Assembly (NCBI GenBank): GCA_965200615.1
Contig: OZ241377.1
Location: forward strand, 310,001 to 374,000
DNA length: 64,000 nucleotides
Origin: Bin5 sp965200615
Lineage (GTDB): Bacteria; Chloroflexota; Anaerolineae; Caldilineales; Caldilineaceae
Direction of reading: 5' to 3'
Both the position numbers and the translations under genes were made by a program. Positions 8,602-22,189 of the stretch are shown here, piece by piece. The notes below the pieces were generated by a model. It was not told where the DNA came from, ran no database searches, and saw only the letters and a program-made list of their open reading frames with translations. The first letter of the stretch is position 1. Each line of letters starts with the position of its first letter.

Positions 8602-9402
8602 ATGGCATCACTTCCACCCAATTTTCAGCAGCTGAAACAGGACCAATTACGACCTTTTCTGCACGATGAGATCAGCGTTCCCGAGGAGCTGGAGGCGAAC
8701 GTCCTGATCACGACGGTCGACAAGATCTATAACTGGAGCCGCCGCTCGAGTATGTGGCCGCTTCTGTTCGGGCTGGCCTGCTGCGCGATCGAGATGATCG
8801 CGACGGCCGCCAGCCGCTACGACCTGGCCCGCTTCGGGATGGAGGTGATGCGGCCCAGCCCGCGCCAGAGCGATCTGATGATCGTGTCGGGCACGGTGAC
8901 GAAGAAGATGGTGCCGGCGATCGTGCGCATCTATAACCAGATGGCTGAGCCGCGCTATGTGCTGAGCATGGGCGCCTGCGCGACCGGCGGCGGGCCGTTC
9001 AAAGAGGGCTATAACGTGGTCAGCGGCATCGACAAGTATATCCCGGTGGATGTCTATGTGCCGGGCTGCCCGCCGACGCCGGAGGCGCTGATCTACGGCC
9101 TGATGAAGATGCACGAAAAGGTGGACCGCCAGAGCGTGGTGTCTGTGCCCTGGTATCAGAAGGACTCGTCGCAGTTTGTGCCGGTGCCGCGGCTGGGGCC
9201 GGACGTTTTCGACCCGCGGCAGGTGGAGCTCATCAAGGATACGACACTGAAGGCGGCGTCGAACGGCGCGGCGGCTGCCAGCAACGGGGCCGGCGGCGGC
9301 GCGGCAGCAGAAGCGCGCGGGCCGGTGGAACTATCGGACAAGGCGAAGGCGCGCATGGAAGAGGCAAAGAGACGCTACCGGGAAAAGAAGGGACTTGGTT
9401 AG
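8602..9402 (+). CDS. nuoB: NADH-quinone oxidoreductase subunit B
   Basis: The 20-kDa-type subunit of Complex I. It carries the N2 [4Fe-4S] cluster that passes electrons to quinone on the peripheral arm. The cluster-binding regions are visible: GLACCAIEM with the tandem cysteines, SMGACATGGG, and VPGCPPTPEAL. The core matches the family up to about residue 200. A tail rich in Ala, Gly and charged residues (residues about 205-266) is an extension that most NuoB proteins lack. It is first in a nuoB-nuoCD-nuoI cluster behind two promoters. No nuoA, E, F, G, H or J-N is in the window, so the membrane and NADH parts must be encoded elsewhere, if present. Confidence 0.95.
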   Translation: MASLPPNFQQLKQDQLRPFLHDEISVPEELEANVLITTVDKIYNWSRRSSMWPLLFGLACCAIEMIATAASRYDLARFGMEVMRPSPRQSDLMIVSGTVTKKMVPAIVRIYNQMAEPRYVLSMGACATGGGPFKEGYNVVSGIDKYIPVDVYVPGCPPTPEALIYGLMKMHEKVDRQSVVSVPWYQKDSSQFVPVPRLGPDVFDPRQVELIKDTTLKAASNGAAAASNGAGGGAAAEARGPVELSDKAKARMEEAKRRYREKKGLG

Positions 9403-9421
9403 TTCTTAGTGAACTGCCGCG
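9399..9421 (+). repeat. Dispersed repeat copy at the nuoB end
   Basis: Contains TTAGTGAACTGCCGCG just after the nuoB stop. The same core recurs at 19926, 24357 and 31903. It runs into the palindrome GCCGCGCGCGGC (9416-9427). Confidence 0.7.
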
Positions 9422-9475
9422 CGCGGCCACTGTGAACGCAAGAGACGGAATTCAGCAATACATTGAGAGTGCGGA

Positions 9476-11254
<1,779 letters not shown>

Positions 11255-11279
11255 CTTTTAGTAGTCAGGAGTTTACCGT

Positions 11280-12113
<834 letters not shown>

Positions 12114-12125
<12 letters not shown>

Positions 12126-12140
12126 TCAGTGGTCGGTTAC
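12114..12140 (+). repeat. Dispersed GTCAGTGATCAGTGG-type repeat
   Basis: GTGGTCAGTGATCAGTGGTC-type heptad sequence straddling the nuoI stop. Similar degenerate sequence occurs at other gene ends in this window (15880, 22155, 23641, 59095, 63773). Confidence 0.5.
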
Positions 12141-12168
12141 ACCTGTTGGCCGGTGAGGAGATGGGAGA

Positions 12169-12867
12169 ATGACGGTTAAAATTACATTCTACGGACATGC
12201 GACTTTTGGGGTGGACGCGGATGGGACGAAGCTGCTGATCGACCCGTTTTTGGCGCCGAACAACCCGGTGGCGCCGGCGGACGCAACGGCGGAGAGCGTT
12301 GACGCCGACGTGATGATTATTTCGCATGGGCACGGAGACCACATCGCCGATGCGATCCCGGTTGCCAAGCGCACCGGCTGCCTGGTCATCTGCAACTTTG
12401 AGATCGGCGACTGGTTGATGGCGCAGGGGATTGACAACGTTCACCAGCTGCACATTGGGGGCGGCTACAACTTCGATTTCGGTCGCGTGAAGCTGACGAT
12501 CGCGCACCACGGCAGCGCGCTGCCCGACGGCAGTTACGGCGGCAATCCGGCTGGCATCCTGATCCATTTCAATGACGGCGCCGACGTCTACTTCGCCGGC
12601 GATACCGGCCTGACCTATGATATGCGTCTCATCGGGGACGTGGGCGGCGTGGACCTGGCGGCGCTGCCAATCGGCGACAACTTCACGATGGGGCCGGATG
12701 ACGCGATTCAGGCGGCCCGGTTCGTGAAGGCCAAGAAGGTCATCCCCTTCCACTACAATACCTTCCCGCCGATTGAACAGGATGTGGAGGCCTTTGCCCA
12801 GAAGCTGCAGGACGATACCGACATTGAGTGCGCAGTTCTGAATCCCGGCGATAGCTTGGACGTATAG
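12169..12867 (+). CDS. UPF0173 metal-dependent hydrolase
   Basis: A 232-aa metallo-beta-lactamase-fold protein of the UPF0173 family. Visible metal ligands are the HGHGDHIAD motif (near residue 45), the central HHGSALPDG, FAGDTGLT with its Asp, and the late FHYNTFPP His. The start ATG at 12169 has a GGAG-type ribosome site 6-9 bases upstream. The substrate is not known for the family. It directly follows nuoI on the same strand but may be separately transcribed, because a dispersed repeat lies between them. Confidence 0.9.
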   Translation: MTVKITFYGHATFGVDADGTKLLIDPFLAPNNPVAPADATAESVDADVMIISHGHGDHIADAIPVAKRTGCLVICNFEIGDWLMAQGIDNVHQLHIGGGYNFDFGRVKLTIAHHGSALPDGSYGGNPAGILIHFNDGADVYFAGDTGLTYDMRLIGDVGGVDLAALPIGDNFTMGPDDAIQAARFVKAKKVIPFHYNTFPPIEQDVEAFAQKLQDDTDIECAVLNPGDSLDV

Positions 12868-12966
12868 AGAAAGGACGAATGCTGAAGCGAGAGTCTTCCT
12901 GGCTGACACGGCGTCGGTGGCTTGGGCGCCAATGTGAAGTGCGTTGGACGAATGAAGGGAGGACGT

Positions 12967-13332
12967 ATGGTTGATGTAAATGATGCGGTGCTCGACGGAA
13001 AGGCGGAGTTGTTCTTCCCGGCCTACTTGATCCCGACGTTGCGGGATCTGCGCGGCGACAGCTGGCGCGAGCTGGTCGATCGAGTGTCGGTGTTGCCCGA
13101 TACGCACCCGGACAGTCTGGCTTTCGTGCTGATGATGATCAATCTGGGCGACTGTATGAAGTGTCATAGCAACTACTATAAATTCCTGCGCGGGTGCGCG
13201 TTCTGCTCGCTCCAGACGATCCGCACGTACAAGGGGAGCGACGCAGATCTGCTGCGGCTTTACGGCAATGCGCAGGATGAGATCGACCGCCAGTTGAGCG
13301 GGTTGGGAACGCTGACACTGGCCGCTGCCTGA
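12967..13332 (+). CDS. Small protein with a CxxC...CxxC knuckle
   Basis: A 121-aa protein. The ATG at 12967 is preferred over an upstream start at 12922 because a strong GGGAGGA site lies just before it. Its key feature is CMKCHSNYYKFLRGCAFC, four cysteines in two CxxC pairs, which suggests zinc or an iron-sulfur cluster. I do not recognise the family. A rho-independent terminator 46 bases downstream ends the transcription unit. It may share transcription with the UPF0173 gene, 99 bases upstream. Confidence 0.7.
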   Translation: MVDVNDAVLDGKAELFFPAYLIPTLRDLRGDSWRELVDRVSVLPDTHPDSLAFVLMMINLGDCMKCHSNYYKFLRGCAFCSLQTIRTYKGSDADLLRLYGNAQDEIDRQLSGLGTLTLAAA

Positions 13333-13378
13333 ACAAAAAGCTGCACGCCTTGAGGCATCGCTTCGCAATCGCAGATAG

Positions 13379-13406
13379 ACCAGCGCCTTCTGTGCGCTGG
13401 TTTTTT
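13379..13406 (+). terminator. Rho-independent terminator
   Basis: ACCAGCGC (13379-13386) pairs with GCGCTGGT (13394-13401) around a 7-base loop and is followed by a run of T. It ends the unit containing the CxxC protein gene. Confidence 0.88.
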
Positions 13407-13498
13407 CTTTCCAGGTGAGGATGTTCACGGGTCTTGCCTGGCGCCGCAACGCCGCCAGCGGGACGCGCGGCAGCGGTCGAAAACGGGGTAAAACGTTG

Positions 13499-14869
13499 AT
13501 GAGTTCACTCAGTGCGCGCGCACAGCGAGATGGAGCCGTTCGAATTGCAATTATCGGCGGCGGGGTTGCGGGTCTTACCGCGGCCTGCGAGCTCGCGGGC
13601 GCGGGCAGCGCGCAGGTGCATGTCTTTGAGAACGGGCCGGAGCTGGGCGGGCTGGCTTCGGGATTCAAGGGGCGGGAAAGCTGGGACTGGCCGCTGGAGA
13701 AGTTTTATCATCATCTGTTCACCAACGATGACGCTATCATACGGCTGACAGACCAGATCGGCGCGGGCGACCTGTTGGAGATCCACCGTCCCTCGACGGT
13801 GATGCACTTCCAGGGCGCGAACTATCCGCTTGACAGCCCTGCGCGCCTCCTGCGGTTTCCGCACCTCTCCTTGCCGCAGAAGCTGCGGATGGGGCTGGCG
13901 CTGGCCTATCTGAAATATCACCCGCGGCCGCCGTGGCGCGCGTTTGACCGGCTGCTGGCGGATGAATGGCTGGCGCGGCGCATGGGGGAGACGGCCTATG
14001 GCAAGCTGTGGCGGCCGATGCTGGAAGGCAAGTTCGGCCCGCATTTCCGCGATGTCAATCTGGCCTGGTTCTGGGCGAGGGTCTACAAACGGACGCCTCG
14101 ACTTGGCTACTACCGGGGAGGCTTTCAGGCGTTCGCGGACAGGCTGGGCGCGGCCGCGCGTGAGCGGGGGGTGACAGTCGAGACCAACGCGCCGGTGCGG
14201 GCTGTTTCACCGCTGCCGGAAGGCGGCTTCCGCGTTGAGAGGGGGAAGAAGGGAGAAGATGGTGGAGCGCCCCCGGACTCTGGCCGTTTCGACGTGGCGC
14301 TTGCGACGGTCAGCCCGGGCCTGATGCAGCGGCTGACGCCGGAGTTGCCGGCCGGCTATCTTTCGAAGCTGGGGTCGCTGCGCCATATGGGGGCTGTGGT
14401 TATGACGGTGGCGCTGGACCGACCTCTGCTCAAAGACATCTATTGGGTGAACGTGCCTAAAGCGGAAGGGCTCCCGTTCCTGGTGCTGGTCGAGCACACC
14501 AACATGATCGACCCGAGCCACTATGGGGGCGATCATCTGCTCTATCTGGGCGACTACCTGGAGCCGTCGCACCGCTATTTCACGATGTCGCAGGCGGCGC
14601 TGCTGGCCGAGTTTCTGCCAGCGCTGCCCCGATTCAACAGTGAGTTTCGGCCCGAGTGGGTGACGGGCGCGTGGCTGCATCGGGCGTCGTATGCGCAGCC
14701 GGTACCGGTACGGGGTTACGCCGCGATGATCCCTGATCTGCGCACGCCGTTGCGGGGCCTCTATTTCGCGTCGATGAGCCAGGTGTACCCGTGGGACCGG
14801 GGCACGAACTACGCGGTGGAGATCGGGCAGCGGGCGGCGAGGATGATCTTGGAGGACAGTTTTCAGTAG
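13499..14869 (+). CDS. FAD-dependent amine oxidase/protoporphyrinogen oxidase-like protein
   Basis: A 456-aa flavoprotein. The N-terminus has a dinucleotide-binding fold, RIAIIGGGVAGLTAACELAG, with the acidic ribose-binding residue in VHVFENG. The C-terminus has the FAD-contact region NYAVEIGQRAARMIL. The start ATG at 13499 is chosen because the open frame's extra 28 residues (from 13415) are unlike the family. Related proteins act on sugars or polyisoprenoids (UDP-galactopyranose mutase-like), on amines or on porphyrinogens; nothing in the sequence decides between these. It stands alone on the plus strand after a terminator. Confidence 0.82.
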   Translation: MSSLSARAQRDGAVRIAIIGGGVAGLTAACELAGAGSAQVHVFENGPELGGLASGFKGRESWDWPLEKFYHHLFTNDDAIIRLTDQIGAGDLLEIHRPSTVMHFQGANYPLDSPARLLRFPHLSLPQKLRMGLALAYLKYHPRPPWRAFDRLLADEWLARRMGETAYGKLWRPMLEGKFGPHFRDVNLAWFWARVYKRTPRLGYYRGGFQAFADRLGAAARERGVTVETNAPVRAVSPLPEGGFRVERGKKGEDGGAPPDSGRFDVALATVSPGLMQRLTPELPAGYLSKLGSLRHMGAVVMTVALDRPLLKDIYWVNVPKAEGLPFLVLVEHTNMIDPSHYGGDHLLYLGDYLEPSHRYFTMSQAALLAEFLPALPRFNSEFRPEWVTGAWLHRASYAQPVPVRGYAAMIPDLRTPLRGLYFASMSQVYPWDRGTNYAVEIGQRAARMILEDSFQ

Positions 14870-15036
14870 ACCCAGATGGTTAGTGACCCCGCCCGTAGGC
14901 TATGGAGCGCTGGTCCGGTTTTTGACAGAGGCGCAGTGGGAGAGTAAGGTAGCGGCAGGCAATTACTATACCGATTTCAATGTTCCGGCTGGACCGTTGC
15001 GGCGGCCTGCCGGGACTGGAGGGATAGGGACTGATT

Positions 15037-15876
15037 ATGGCGAGTGGCAATATGGACGGCGCCGGCGACGCGGCGGGAGGGGTCCCTTCTGACCCACGCA
15101 TCGAGGCGAAATTGGGGATACCGATCAAAAATATTGTGGCAGTGGCGAGCGGCAAGGGCGGCGTGGGCAAGAGCACGGTCAGCGTGAACCTGGCGGTGAG
15201 CCTGGCGCAGACGGGCGCGACGGTTGGGCTGCTGGACGCGGATATCTACGGGCCGAACATCCCGATCATGATGGGCGTGGAGGAGATGCCCCCGGTGGAG
15301 GCGGGCAAGCTGATTCCGGCGGAGGCGCATGGCGTGCGCTTCATGAGCATGGGCTTCCTGCTGCCGCCGGAGCAGGCGCTGATCTGGCGAGGGCCGATGC
15401 TGCATAAGGCGATCCAGCAGCTGTTCACCGACGTGCGCTGGGGAGAGCTGGACTATCTGATCGTAGACCTGCCCCCGGGAACGGGAGACGCGCAGCTTTC
15501 GCTGGCGCAAATCGCGCCGCTGAGCGGCGGGCTGATCGTAACAATGCCGCAGATGGTGTCGGTGGCGGATGCGCGCCGCGGCGCCGCGGCGTTCGAGCAG
15601 CTCGAGGTGCCGATCCTGGGCGTCATCGAGAATATGAGCGGGGAGATTTTTGGCGGCGGCGGCGGCGAGACCGCTGCCGGTGAACTGGGTACCGCCTTGC
15701 TGGGCGTAGTCGGTCTGGAGGCGGAGATCAGCGCGTCGGGAGACGGGGGGCGGCCGATCGTTGCGGCCAACCCCGCGGGCGCGGCGGCGCGCACGTTCGG
15801 CGAACTGGCGCAGAAGGTGGTGGCGCAGCTGCGGGCGGTGTCGGGGGGCAATCAGCCGCAACTGAAGATCGTGTGA
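15037..15876 (+). CDS. mrp: Mrp/NBP35-type iron-sulfur carrier ATPase, CPxC motif missing
   Basis: A 279-aa ParA/MinD-type ATPase of the Mrp (ApbC) family, which carries and delivers [4Fe-4S] clusters. The deviant Walker A GKGGVGKST is near residue 41, with DADIYGPNIP and VDLPPGTGD also visible. Two things differ from typical Mrp. The N-terminal MIP18/DUF59 domain is absent, which is common in short forms. The usual CPxC cluster ligands after ENMS are also absent: the protein goes from GVIENMSGEIF straight into a run of glycines, and I see no cysteine elsewhere in the chain. If so, it cannot bind a bridging cluster in the known way. The nuo operon nearby would need such assembly factors. Confidence 0.86.
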   Translation: MASGNMDGAGDAAGGVPSDPRIEAKLGIPIKNIVAVASGKGGVGKSTVSVNLAVSLAQTGATVGLLDADIYGPNIPIMMGVEEMPPVEAGKLIPAEAHGVRFMSMGFLLPPEQALIWRGPMLHKAIQQLFTDVRWGELDYLIVDLPPGTGDAQLSLAQIAPLSGGLIVTMPQMVSVADARRGAAAFEQLEVPILGVIENMSGEIFGGGGGETAAGELGTALLGVVGLEAEISASGDGGRPIVAANPAGAAARTFGELAQKVVAQLRAVSGGNQPQLKIV

Positions 15877-15898
15877 CACTGCAGTGGTCAGCAGGAGG

Positions 15899-15949
15899 AA
15901 AACACACCCGGTAGACGTCGAGGAGGTTGTCGTCCGCCGGGTGTGTTTT
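15899..15949. terminator. Bidirectional terminator between mrp and the iron-binding gene
   Basis: AAAACACACCCGG (15899-15911) and CCGGGTGTGTTTT (15937-15949) form a perfect 13-bp inverted repeat. With A on one end and T on the other it can end transcription from both converging genes. Confidence 0.85.
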
Positions 15950-15974
15950 GGAGGCAAAAGAGGAGAACGTACCC

Positions 15975-17024
15975 TTACTGCAGCGCGTTTACCTCTTGAA
16001 GAAGCTCAAGCGTTCCCAGCAGGTCGTCAATGTCGGTCAGGTCAATGTCCGGCGTGTTCACGTCCGCCAGGGGCAGCAGCCCTTCGGCGGTGGTCGGAAT
16101 GCCGACTACGAGGGGATATTCGTTGGTCTGCTCGGAGAAGTAGGTCTGCGCTTCGTCCGAAAGCAGGAAGGCGACGAATGCCTCGGCTGCGGCCTTGTCC
16201 TTAGCTGTATCCAGCACGGCTGCGCCGGCGATGTTGATCATGGCGCCGGCATCACCGGAGGCCGGGTGGTGGTTCTTGGCCTGGAAGTCGGGATCTTCGG
16301 CCAGGAATCGGTACAGGTAGTAGTGGTTTACCAGGCCGAGCATGACCTCGCCCTTGCCGGTAGCCTCGACGATGGGAGTATTCTTGGGATAGACCTGCAC
16401 GTCGTTGGCGATCATGGCTTCAAGCCATTCCCTGGCCCGATCCTCACCTTCAAGAACGCGGACGGCGGTGACGAAGGCTTGGAAGCTGCCGTTGGTGGGC
16501 GCCCAGCCGACCTTGCCCTTCCACTTGGGATCAGTCAGTTCCCAGATGTCGTTGGGCAACTCGTCCATGCTGACCATTTCAGTGTTGTAGACGAATACGC
16601 GGGCGCGTCCGCTGGCGCCGACCCAATCGCCGTTGCCGGCCCTGAAGCGGGGGTCAACCCTGTCCAGGATCTCTGCGGGCAGCGCTGAAAGGCGCCCGGC
16701 CAGAGAGAGCGCGCCGAGGGCGCCGGCGTCCTGGCCATAGAAGACGTCGGCCGGTGAGTTCTGTCCTTCCTCCAGGATCGTAGCGGCCATTTCGGCGGTG
16801 CCGCCATAGCGCACATTGACAGTGACGCCGCTGACTTCCTGGTAGCGCTCGAGCAGCGGTCCTACCAGATTCTCGTTGCGGCCTGAGTAGATGGTCAGTT
16901 CGGTGGCTTCGCCGGCGCTTCCCATATCATCGGCCGGCGCCTGAATCGGCAAACAGGCGGTCAGCGGCAGGGCGGCGAGAAGGACCAAAACCAACGGTAA
17001 CCTTCCGACATTCTTGACGGACAT
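15975..17024 (-). CDS. Iron(III) ABC transporter substrate-binding lipoprotein
   Basis: A 349-aa binding protein of the FbpA/FutA type, which captures ferric iron outside the membrane for an ABC importer. A lipoprotein signal peptide ends in LPLTAC near residue 24. Typical segments follow: LTIYSGRNENLVGPLL, DVFYGQDAGALGAL, KWKGKVGWAPTNGSFQAF and LVNHYYLYRF, the last with the Tyr pair that ligates iron in the family. A GGGAG ribosome site precedes the ATG at 17024. The permease and ATPase genes normally next to it are missing from the window. It is preceded by a 160-base leader with nested inverted repeats, so it may be controlled at the RNA or operator level. Confidence 0.9.
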   Translation of the reverse strand: MSVKNVGRLPLVLVLLAALPLTACLPIQAPADDMGSAGEATELTIYSGRNENLVGPLLERYQEVSGVTVNVRYGGTAEMAATILEEGQNSPADVFYGQDAGALGALSLAGRLSALPAEILDRVDPRFRAGNGDWVGASGRARVFVYNTEMVSMDELPNDIWELTDPKWKGKVGWAPTNGSFQAFVTAVRVLEGEDRAREWLEAMIANDVQVYPKNTPIVEATGKGEVMLGLVNHYYLYRFLAEDPDFQAKNHHPASGDAGAMINIAGAAVLDTAKDKAAAEAFVAFLLSDEAQTYFSEQTNEYPLVVGIPTTAEGLLPLADVNTPDIDLTDIDDLLGTLELLQEVNALQ

Positions 17025-17081
17025 AAGAAGACTCCCTTTCCAGTGATATGGATTGATTGATACATCTCTTCTTGATTAAGA

Positions 17082-17143
17082 CCTGTTACGGAGAGTTTGT
17101 CTGCGCTCCGTGAGGACCGGAGTCGGCAGGGGCCGTAAACAGG
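17082..17143 (-). promoter_or_regulatory. Structured leader of the iron-binding gene
   Basis: On the minus strand, CCTGTTTACGG (17143-17133) can pair with CCGTAACAGG (17091-17082), allowing one bulge. Inside it, CTCCG (17122-17118) pairs with CGGAG (17110-17106). An extended -10 element (TGC before TATACT at 17190-17185) lies upstream. No T-run follows. I do not recognise it as a named riboswitch. The rest of the 17025-17531 gap shows no gene. Confidence 0.45.
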
Positions 17144-17531
17144 TACGCGCTAGCAAGGCTTGCCGCAAAGCTGCGCACCATAAAAGTATAGCACACAAAA
17201 AGGCTGAAATTTGATGAAATCGGGAGGAATTTTTTTAAGCGGCGGTAAACGGACATTTTAAGGATGGTTCACTGAGGAGTTAACGTTCATTACGCCAAAA
17301 GCCAGGAAAGGGTGAAGAGGAGTCTTGGAGTGGGAGAGGCCTGCGTCCGCCTCGTTCAGGGGCGCGGATTGACTGTGACGGTGGCGAAACACGCAGGGCG
17401 AGGAGTGAGCAAAGAGAAGTGAGGAGAGAGAAACGCCTTTGCTCTCCTCACTGTGGTTCGTGAAATGACTTTGGCTGAGTGGTAACGCTCTTCGTGTCCC
17501 CAGTCGTCTGACGTTGCGGCGGTGACGGAGG

Positions 17532-18467
17532 TCAGGCCGGGGCGTGGACGGAGTGGGAGAGCAGGCGGTATTGGGGGACGCTCTCAGTGTCGGGTTTGCG
17601 GCAGCTGAGTGGGATGACGAACTCGGACTCTTCGGCGAGGACGAAGAGTTCGTGGACAAGATCGTCGCCCTTGGAGCGGAAGCGGCAGGTCCATACGTCG
17701 TCGTCCTGCTGGTCGGCGTCGAGGAGGGAGAAGGCGTCGAGCGCTTGCTGATGGGTTTCGGCGCGCAGGTAGTATTCGGCGGCCTGGACAGGCGCCTTAT
17801 AGCAGGAGCGGCCTCGGTAACGGTCAAGCGCGTAGACGTCGCCGGCGTTGTAGGAGTCGACGATGGGCACGGCGTCTTCGACGTTGACGCGGCCGTAGTA
17901 GAGGCCGTGCGGCAGGACGATCATGGTGGGGGCGAAGCGGTGGCCGCCGGTGTGGGTGGTCTGCCAGACCTGGTCGCCGGCGTAGGCGGCCATGGTGTGA
18001 TAGACGGGCACGCCGAGCGTGGCGCAGCAGCGGTCGCGGCTGCCATTAGTGCAGACGAGGAAGAGGGGTTCGTCGTGTTTGTGGGCGGCGTAGCTCTCGG
18101 GCGCGGCGCGCATTTCGGCGACCATGGCGGGCAGGTCCATGGCGGCGAGGTCGGTGAAATCGGCCAGGTGAAAGCGGTAGAGTGCGGTATTGTCCTCCTG
18201 GGAGAGGCCGATGAAGAAGCTGAAGCCGGAGCCGTTGCGGGATTCTCTGTGTTTGATGAGCTGGAGGCGGGAGCCGGGCGTGGCGGCGACGGCCTGTTGC
18301 AGGTGTTCTTTGAGGGCGTCGTCGAGCTTGCTCTCCTCCATGGCCTTGGCGCCCCATACAGCGGGGTATTCGAGCGCAAACCAGACATCGGTGCCGTTGC
18401 CGGCGGTGCCGTAGATGGCTTCGCCGGCGGTAAGCGAGAGCTGAGAGCAGACGTGATTCAGTGTCAT
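17532..18467 (-). CDS. Sucrase/ferredoxin-like family protein
   Basis: A 311-aa protein of the Suc_Fer-like family, related to thioredoxin-fold [2Fe-2S] ferredoxins. Diagnostic pieces are LVCTNGSRDRCCATLGVPVY with three Cys, HTGGHRFAPTMIVLPHGLYY with the conserved His and Gly, and YGRV. The biochemical role of the family is not settled; redox or metal-linked functions are suggested by the Cys/His motifs. It follows the MFS transporter on the same strand with a gap of about 60 bases, so the two may be co-transcribed. Confidence 0.82.
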   Translation of the reverse strand: MTLNHVCSQLSLTAGEAIYGTAGNGTDVWFALEYPAVWGAKAMEESKLDDALKEHLQQAVAATPGSRLQLIKHRESRNGSGFSFFIGLSQEDNTALYRFHLADFTDLAAMDLPAMVAEMRAAPESYAAHKHDEPLFLVCTNGSRDRCCATLGVPVYHTMAAYAGDQVWQTTHTGGHRFAPTMIVLPHGLYYGRVNVEDAVPIVDSYNAGDVYALDRYRGRSCYKAPVQAAEYYLRAETHQQALDAFSLLDADQQDDDVWTCRFRSKGDDLVHELFVLAEESEFVIPLSCRKPDTESVPQYRLLSHSVHAPA

Positions 18468-18530
18468 TTTATGTCTCCGTGGCGTAGGCGCTTTTTTGAA
18501 TTTCTACCACGAACGGGCAGAGGGTGCAAG

Positions 18531-19877
18531 TCAGGCGTTTTCGGCGGCATGACGGGGATCTGCTACCCAGAAGGCCATGAGCAGGACGCCCAACAAGCTG
18601 GCGGCGGCGCTGAGGACGAAGAGATATGAATAGCTGACGGTGGCGAGCCAGCCCCCAAGGAGGGGGATGACGACGTTGATGGCGCCGATGATGGAGTTGG
18701 TTATGCCGACGTAGGTGGGGCGCTGCTCGGGCCCGGTGAATTCGAGCACGATCATGAGGCCGGAGACGAAGGTAGAGCTGAAGTAGACGCCGAGGAGGAC
18801 GAAGACAAGATAGTAGAGAATCGGCATAGCGGCCACCCCGGCGATGACATAGCCCGAGGCGGCGGCAACCCCGCCGAGCACGAGCGAGAGTTTGTGTCCT
18901 TTGCGGTCGGCGAGAAGGCCAAATATCAGATTGCTGGCGGACTGGCCGACGAGGAGGGCGACGGTGTAGTTGCCGACGGCGCCGCCGGATATGTTCCATT
19001 TGCTGATGGCGGCCGCTGTGACAAAGGCCATGCCCATGCCGCCGACAGCGAGCAGGCCGCGGGCGCTGAGAAAGCGGCGGAAGTTCCGATCCCGGCGCAG
19101 GATGCGGCCGAGCCTGGTCCAGATGCGGAGGCGGTTTTCTTCGGCGCGGGGGACCTGGCGCACCGGCTCGCGGGTGAGGGCGAGGACGGCCCAGCCGGCG
19201 AACATGAGGATGGTGGCGAGCCCGAAGAGGATGAGGAAGTTGCGGGGGAAGGGCAGTGTCTCCAGGATGCGGCTGCTGCCGAGAGCGCCGAGGGCGCCGA
19301 CGATGCCGCCGACGAACATGGTTACGCCCATAAGGCGGCCGCGGCGGGTGGCGGGAAAGCAGACTGCGAGGAGATCCTGCCAGGCGGGCGCGATGATGCC
19401 GGCGCCGAAGTTGTAGATGGCGAATGCGAGGAGGAAGAGGGCGAGGGCCCAGGAGGGCGAGCTGACTGCGAGCAGAGTTGTTGCGGTCAGGAGGACGAGC
19501 GGAAGACGTTCCAGGAAGAATCCGAGATTGATCAACCAGGGCTTTTTGCGGTCCGTGCGTTCGATGGCGCCTGCGCTGAGGAGCTGAGGAAAGAACCAGC
19601 CGCCGTTGGCGATGACTGCGAGCAGGCCGAAGAAGAAGGGGTTGTCGGTCAACCTGCTGACGAAGAAGGGGAGGATGGTGGTGGCCGACGTGAGGCTCTG
19701 GGCCAGGAGGAAGAGGGCGCCGTCGATGACATTGACGGAGAAGTTCCAGTTGTAGTTGCGCCATACTTCAGCTTCGACGTCCTCATCGGAGCGGACGGTG
19801 GTGGGCAGGTCGGCCTGCAACATGCGGCGCGCCATGGCGATGGCGAACCGGCGGGCGGGGATTCTGGCGCCTGGCAT
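18531..19877 (-). CDS. MFS transporter
   Basis: A 448-aa membrane carrier with about 12 hydrophobic segments from residue 55 to the end, and MFS-type loop motifs such as ADRKGHKLSLVLGG between helices 8 and 9 and IERTDRKKPW between helices 2 and 3. The N-terminus is polar and cytoplasmic; an internal ATG (MARRMLQ) is an alternative start. The substrate cannot be read from sequence. It is divergent from the HdrD-like gene at 20120. Confidence 0.85.
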   Translation of the reverse strand: MPGARIPARRFAIAMARRMLQADLPTTVRSDEDVEAEVWRNYNWNFSVNVIDGALFLLAQSLTSATTILPFFVSRLTDNPFFFGLLAVIANGGWFFPQLLSAGAIERTDRKKPWLINLGFFLERLPLVLLTATTLLAVSSPSWALALFLLAFAIYNFGAGIIAPAWQDLLAVCFPATRRGRLMGVTMFVGGIVGALGALGSSRILETLPFPRNFLILFGLATILMFAGWAVLALTREPVRQVPRAEENRLRIWTRLGRILRRDRNFRRFLSARGLLAVGGMGMAFVTAAAISKWNISGGAVGNYTVALLVGQSASNLIFGLLADRKGHKLSLVLGGVAAASGYVIAGVAAMPILYYLVFVLLGVYFSSTFVSGLMIVLEFTGPEQRPTYVGITNSIIGAINVVIPLLGGWLATVSYSYLFVLSAAASLLGVLLMAFWVADPRHAAENA

Positions 19878-19906
19878 TAGGGATTCCGTGCAGAGCTGAA
19901 CTGAAG

Positions 19907-19938
19907 TTTTCAGTAGTCAGTTTTTAGTGAACTGCCGC
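19907..19938 (+). repeat. Dispersed repeat copy upstream of the HdrD-like gene
   Basis: Contains TTTTTAGTGAACTGCCGCG, identical in its core to the copy after nuoB, preceded by TTTTCAGTAGTCAG. It sits in the gap between the divergent MFS and HdrD-like genes. Confidence 0.7.
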
Positions 19939-20119
19939 GTACCTGCAGGCATGTTGAGACCGGTGATTCGTGGTCAATGATCATGGAAGTATAGGCGGGT
20001 TGGCGCTGCTGCGCTACTTTGTGGGGGCGTGTATAATTGTGCAATGCTCTCCAGGCCGGGGGACGCCGGACCGGAGCGACCGATCTCAATGCGATACACG
20101 GAAGCGGGTGTGAACTGCC

Positions 20120-22162
<2,043 letters not shown>

Positions 22163-22189
22163 AACTGCAGTGGTCGGTGGGTGTGCGGA

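Noticed and set aside
17544..18629. Plus-strand open frames opposite the sucrase-like gene
   Set aside because: The minus-strand protein has the Cys/His family motifs; the plus frame is Gly/Val/Asp-rich shadow.
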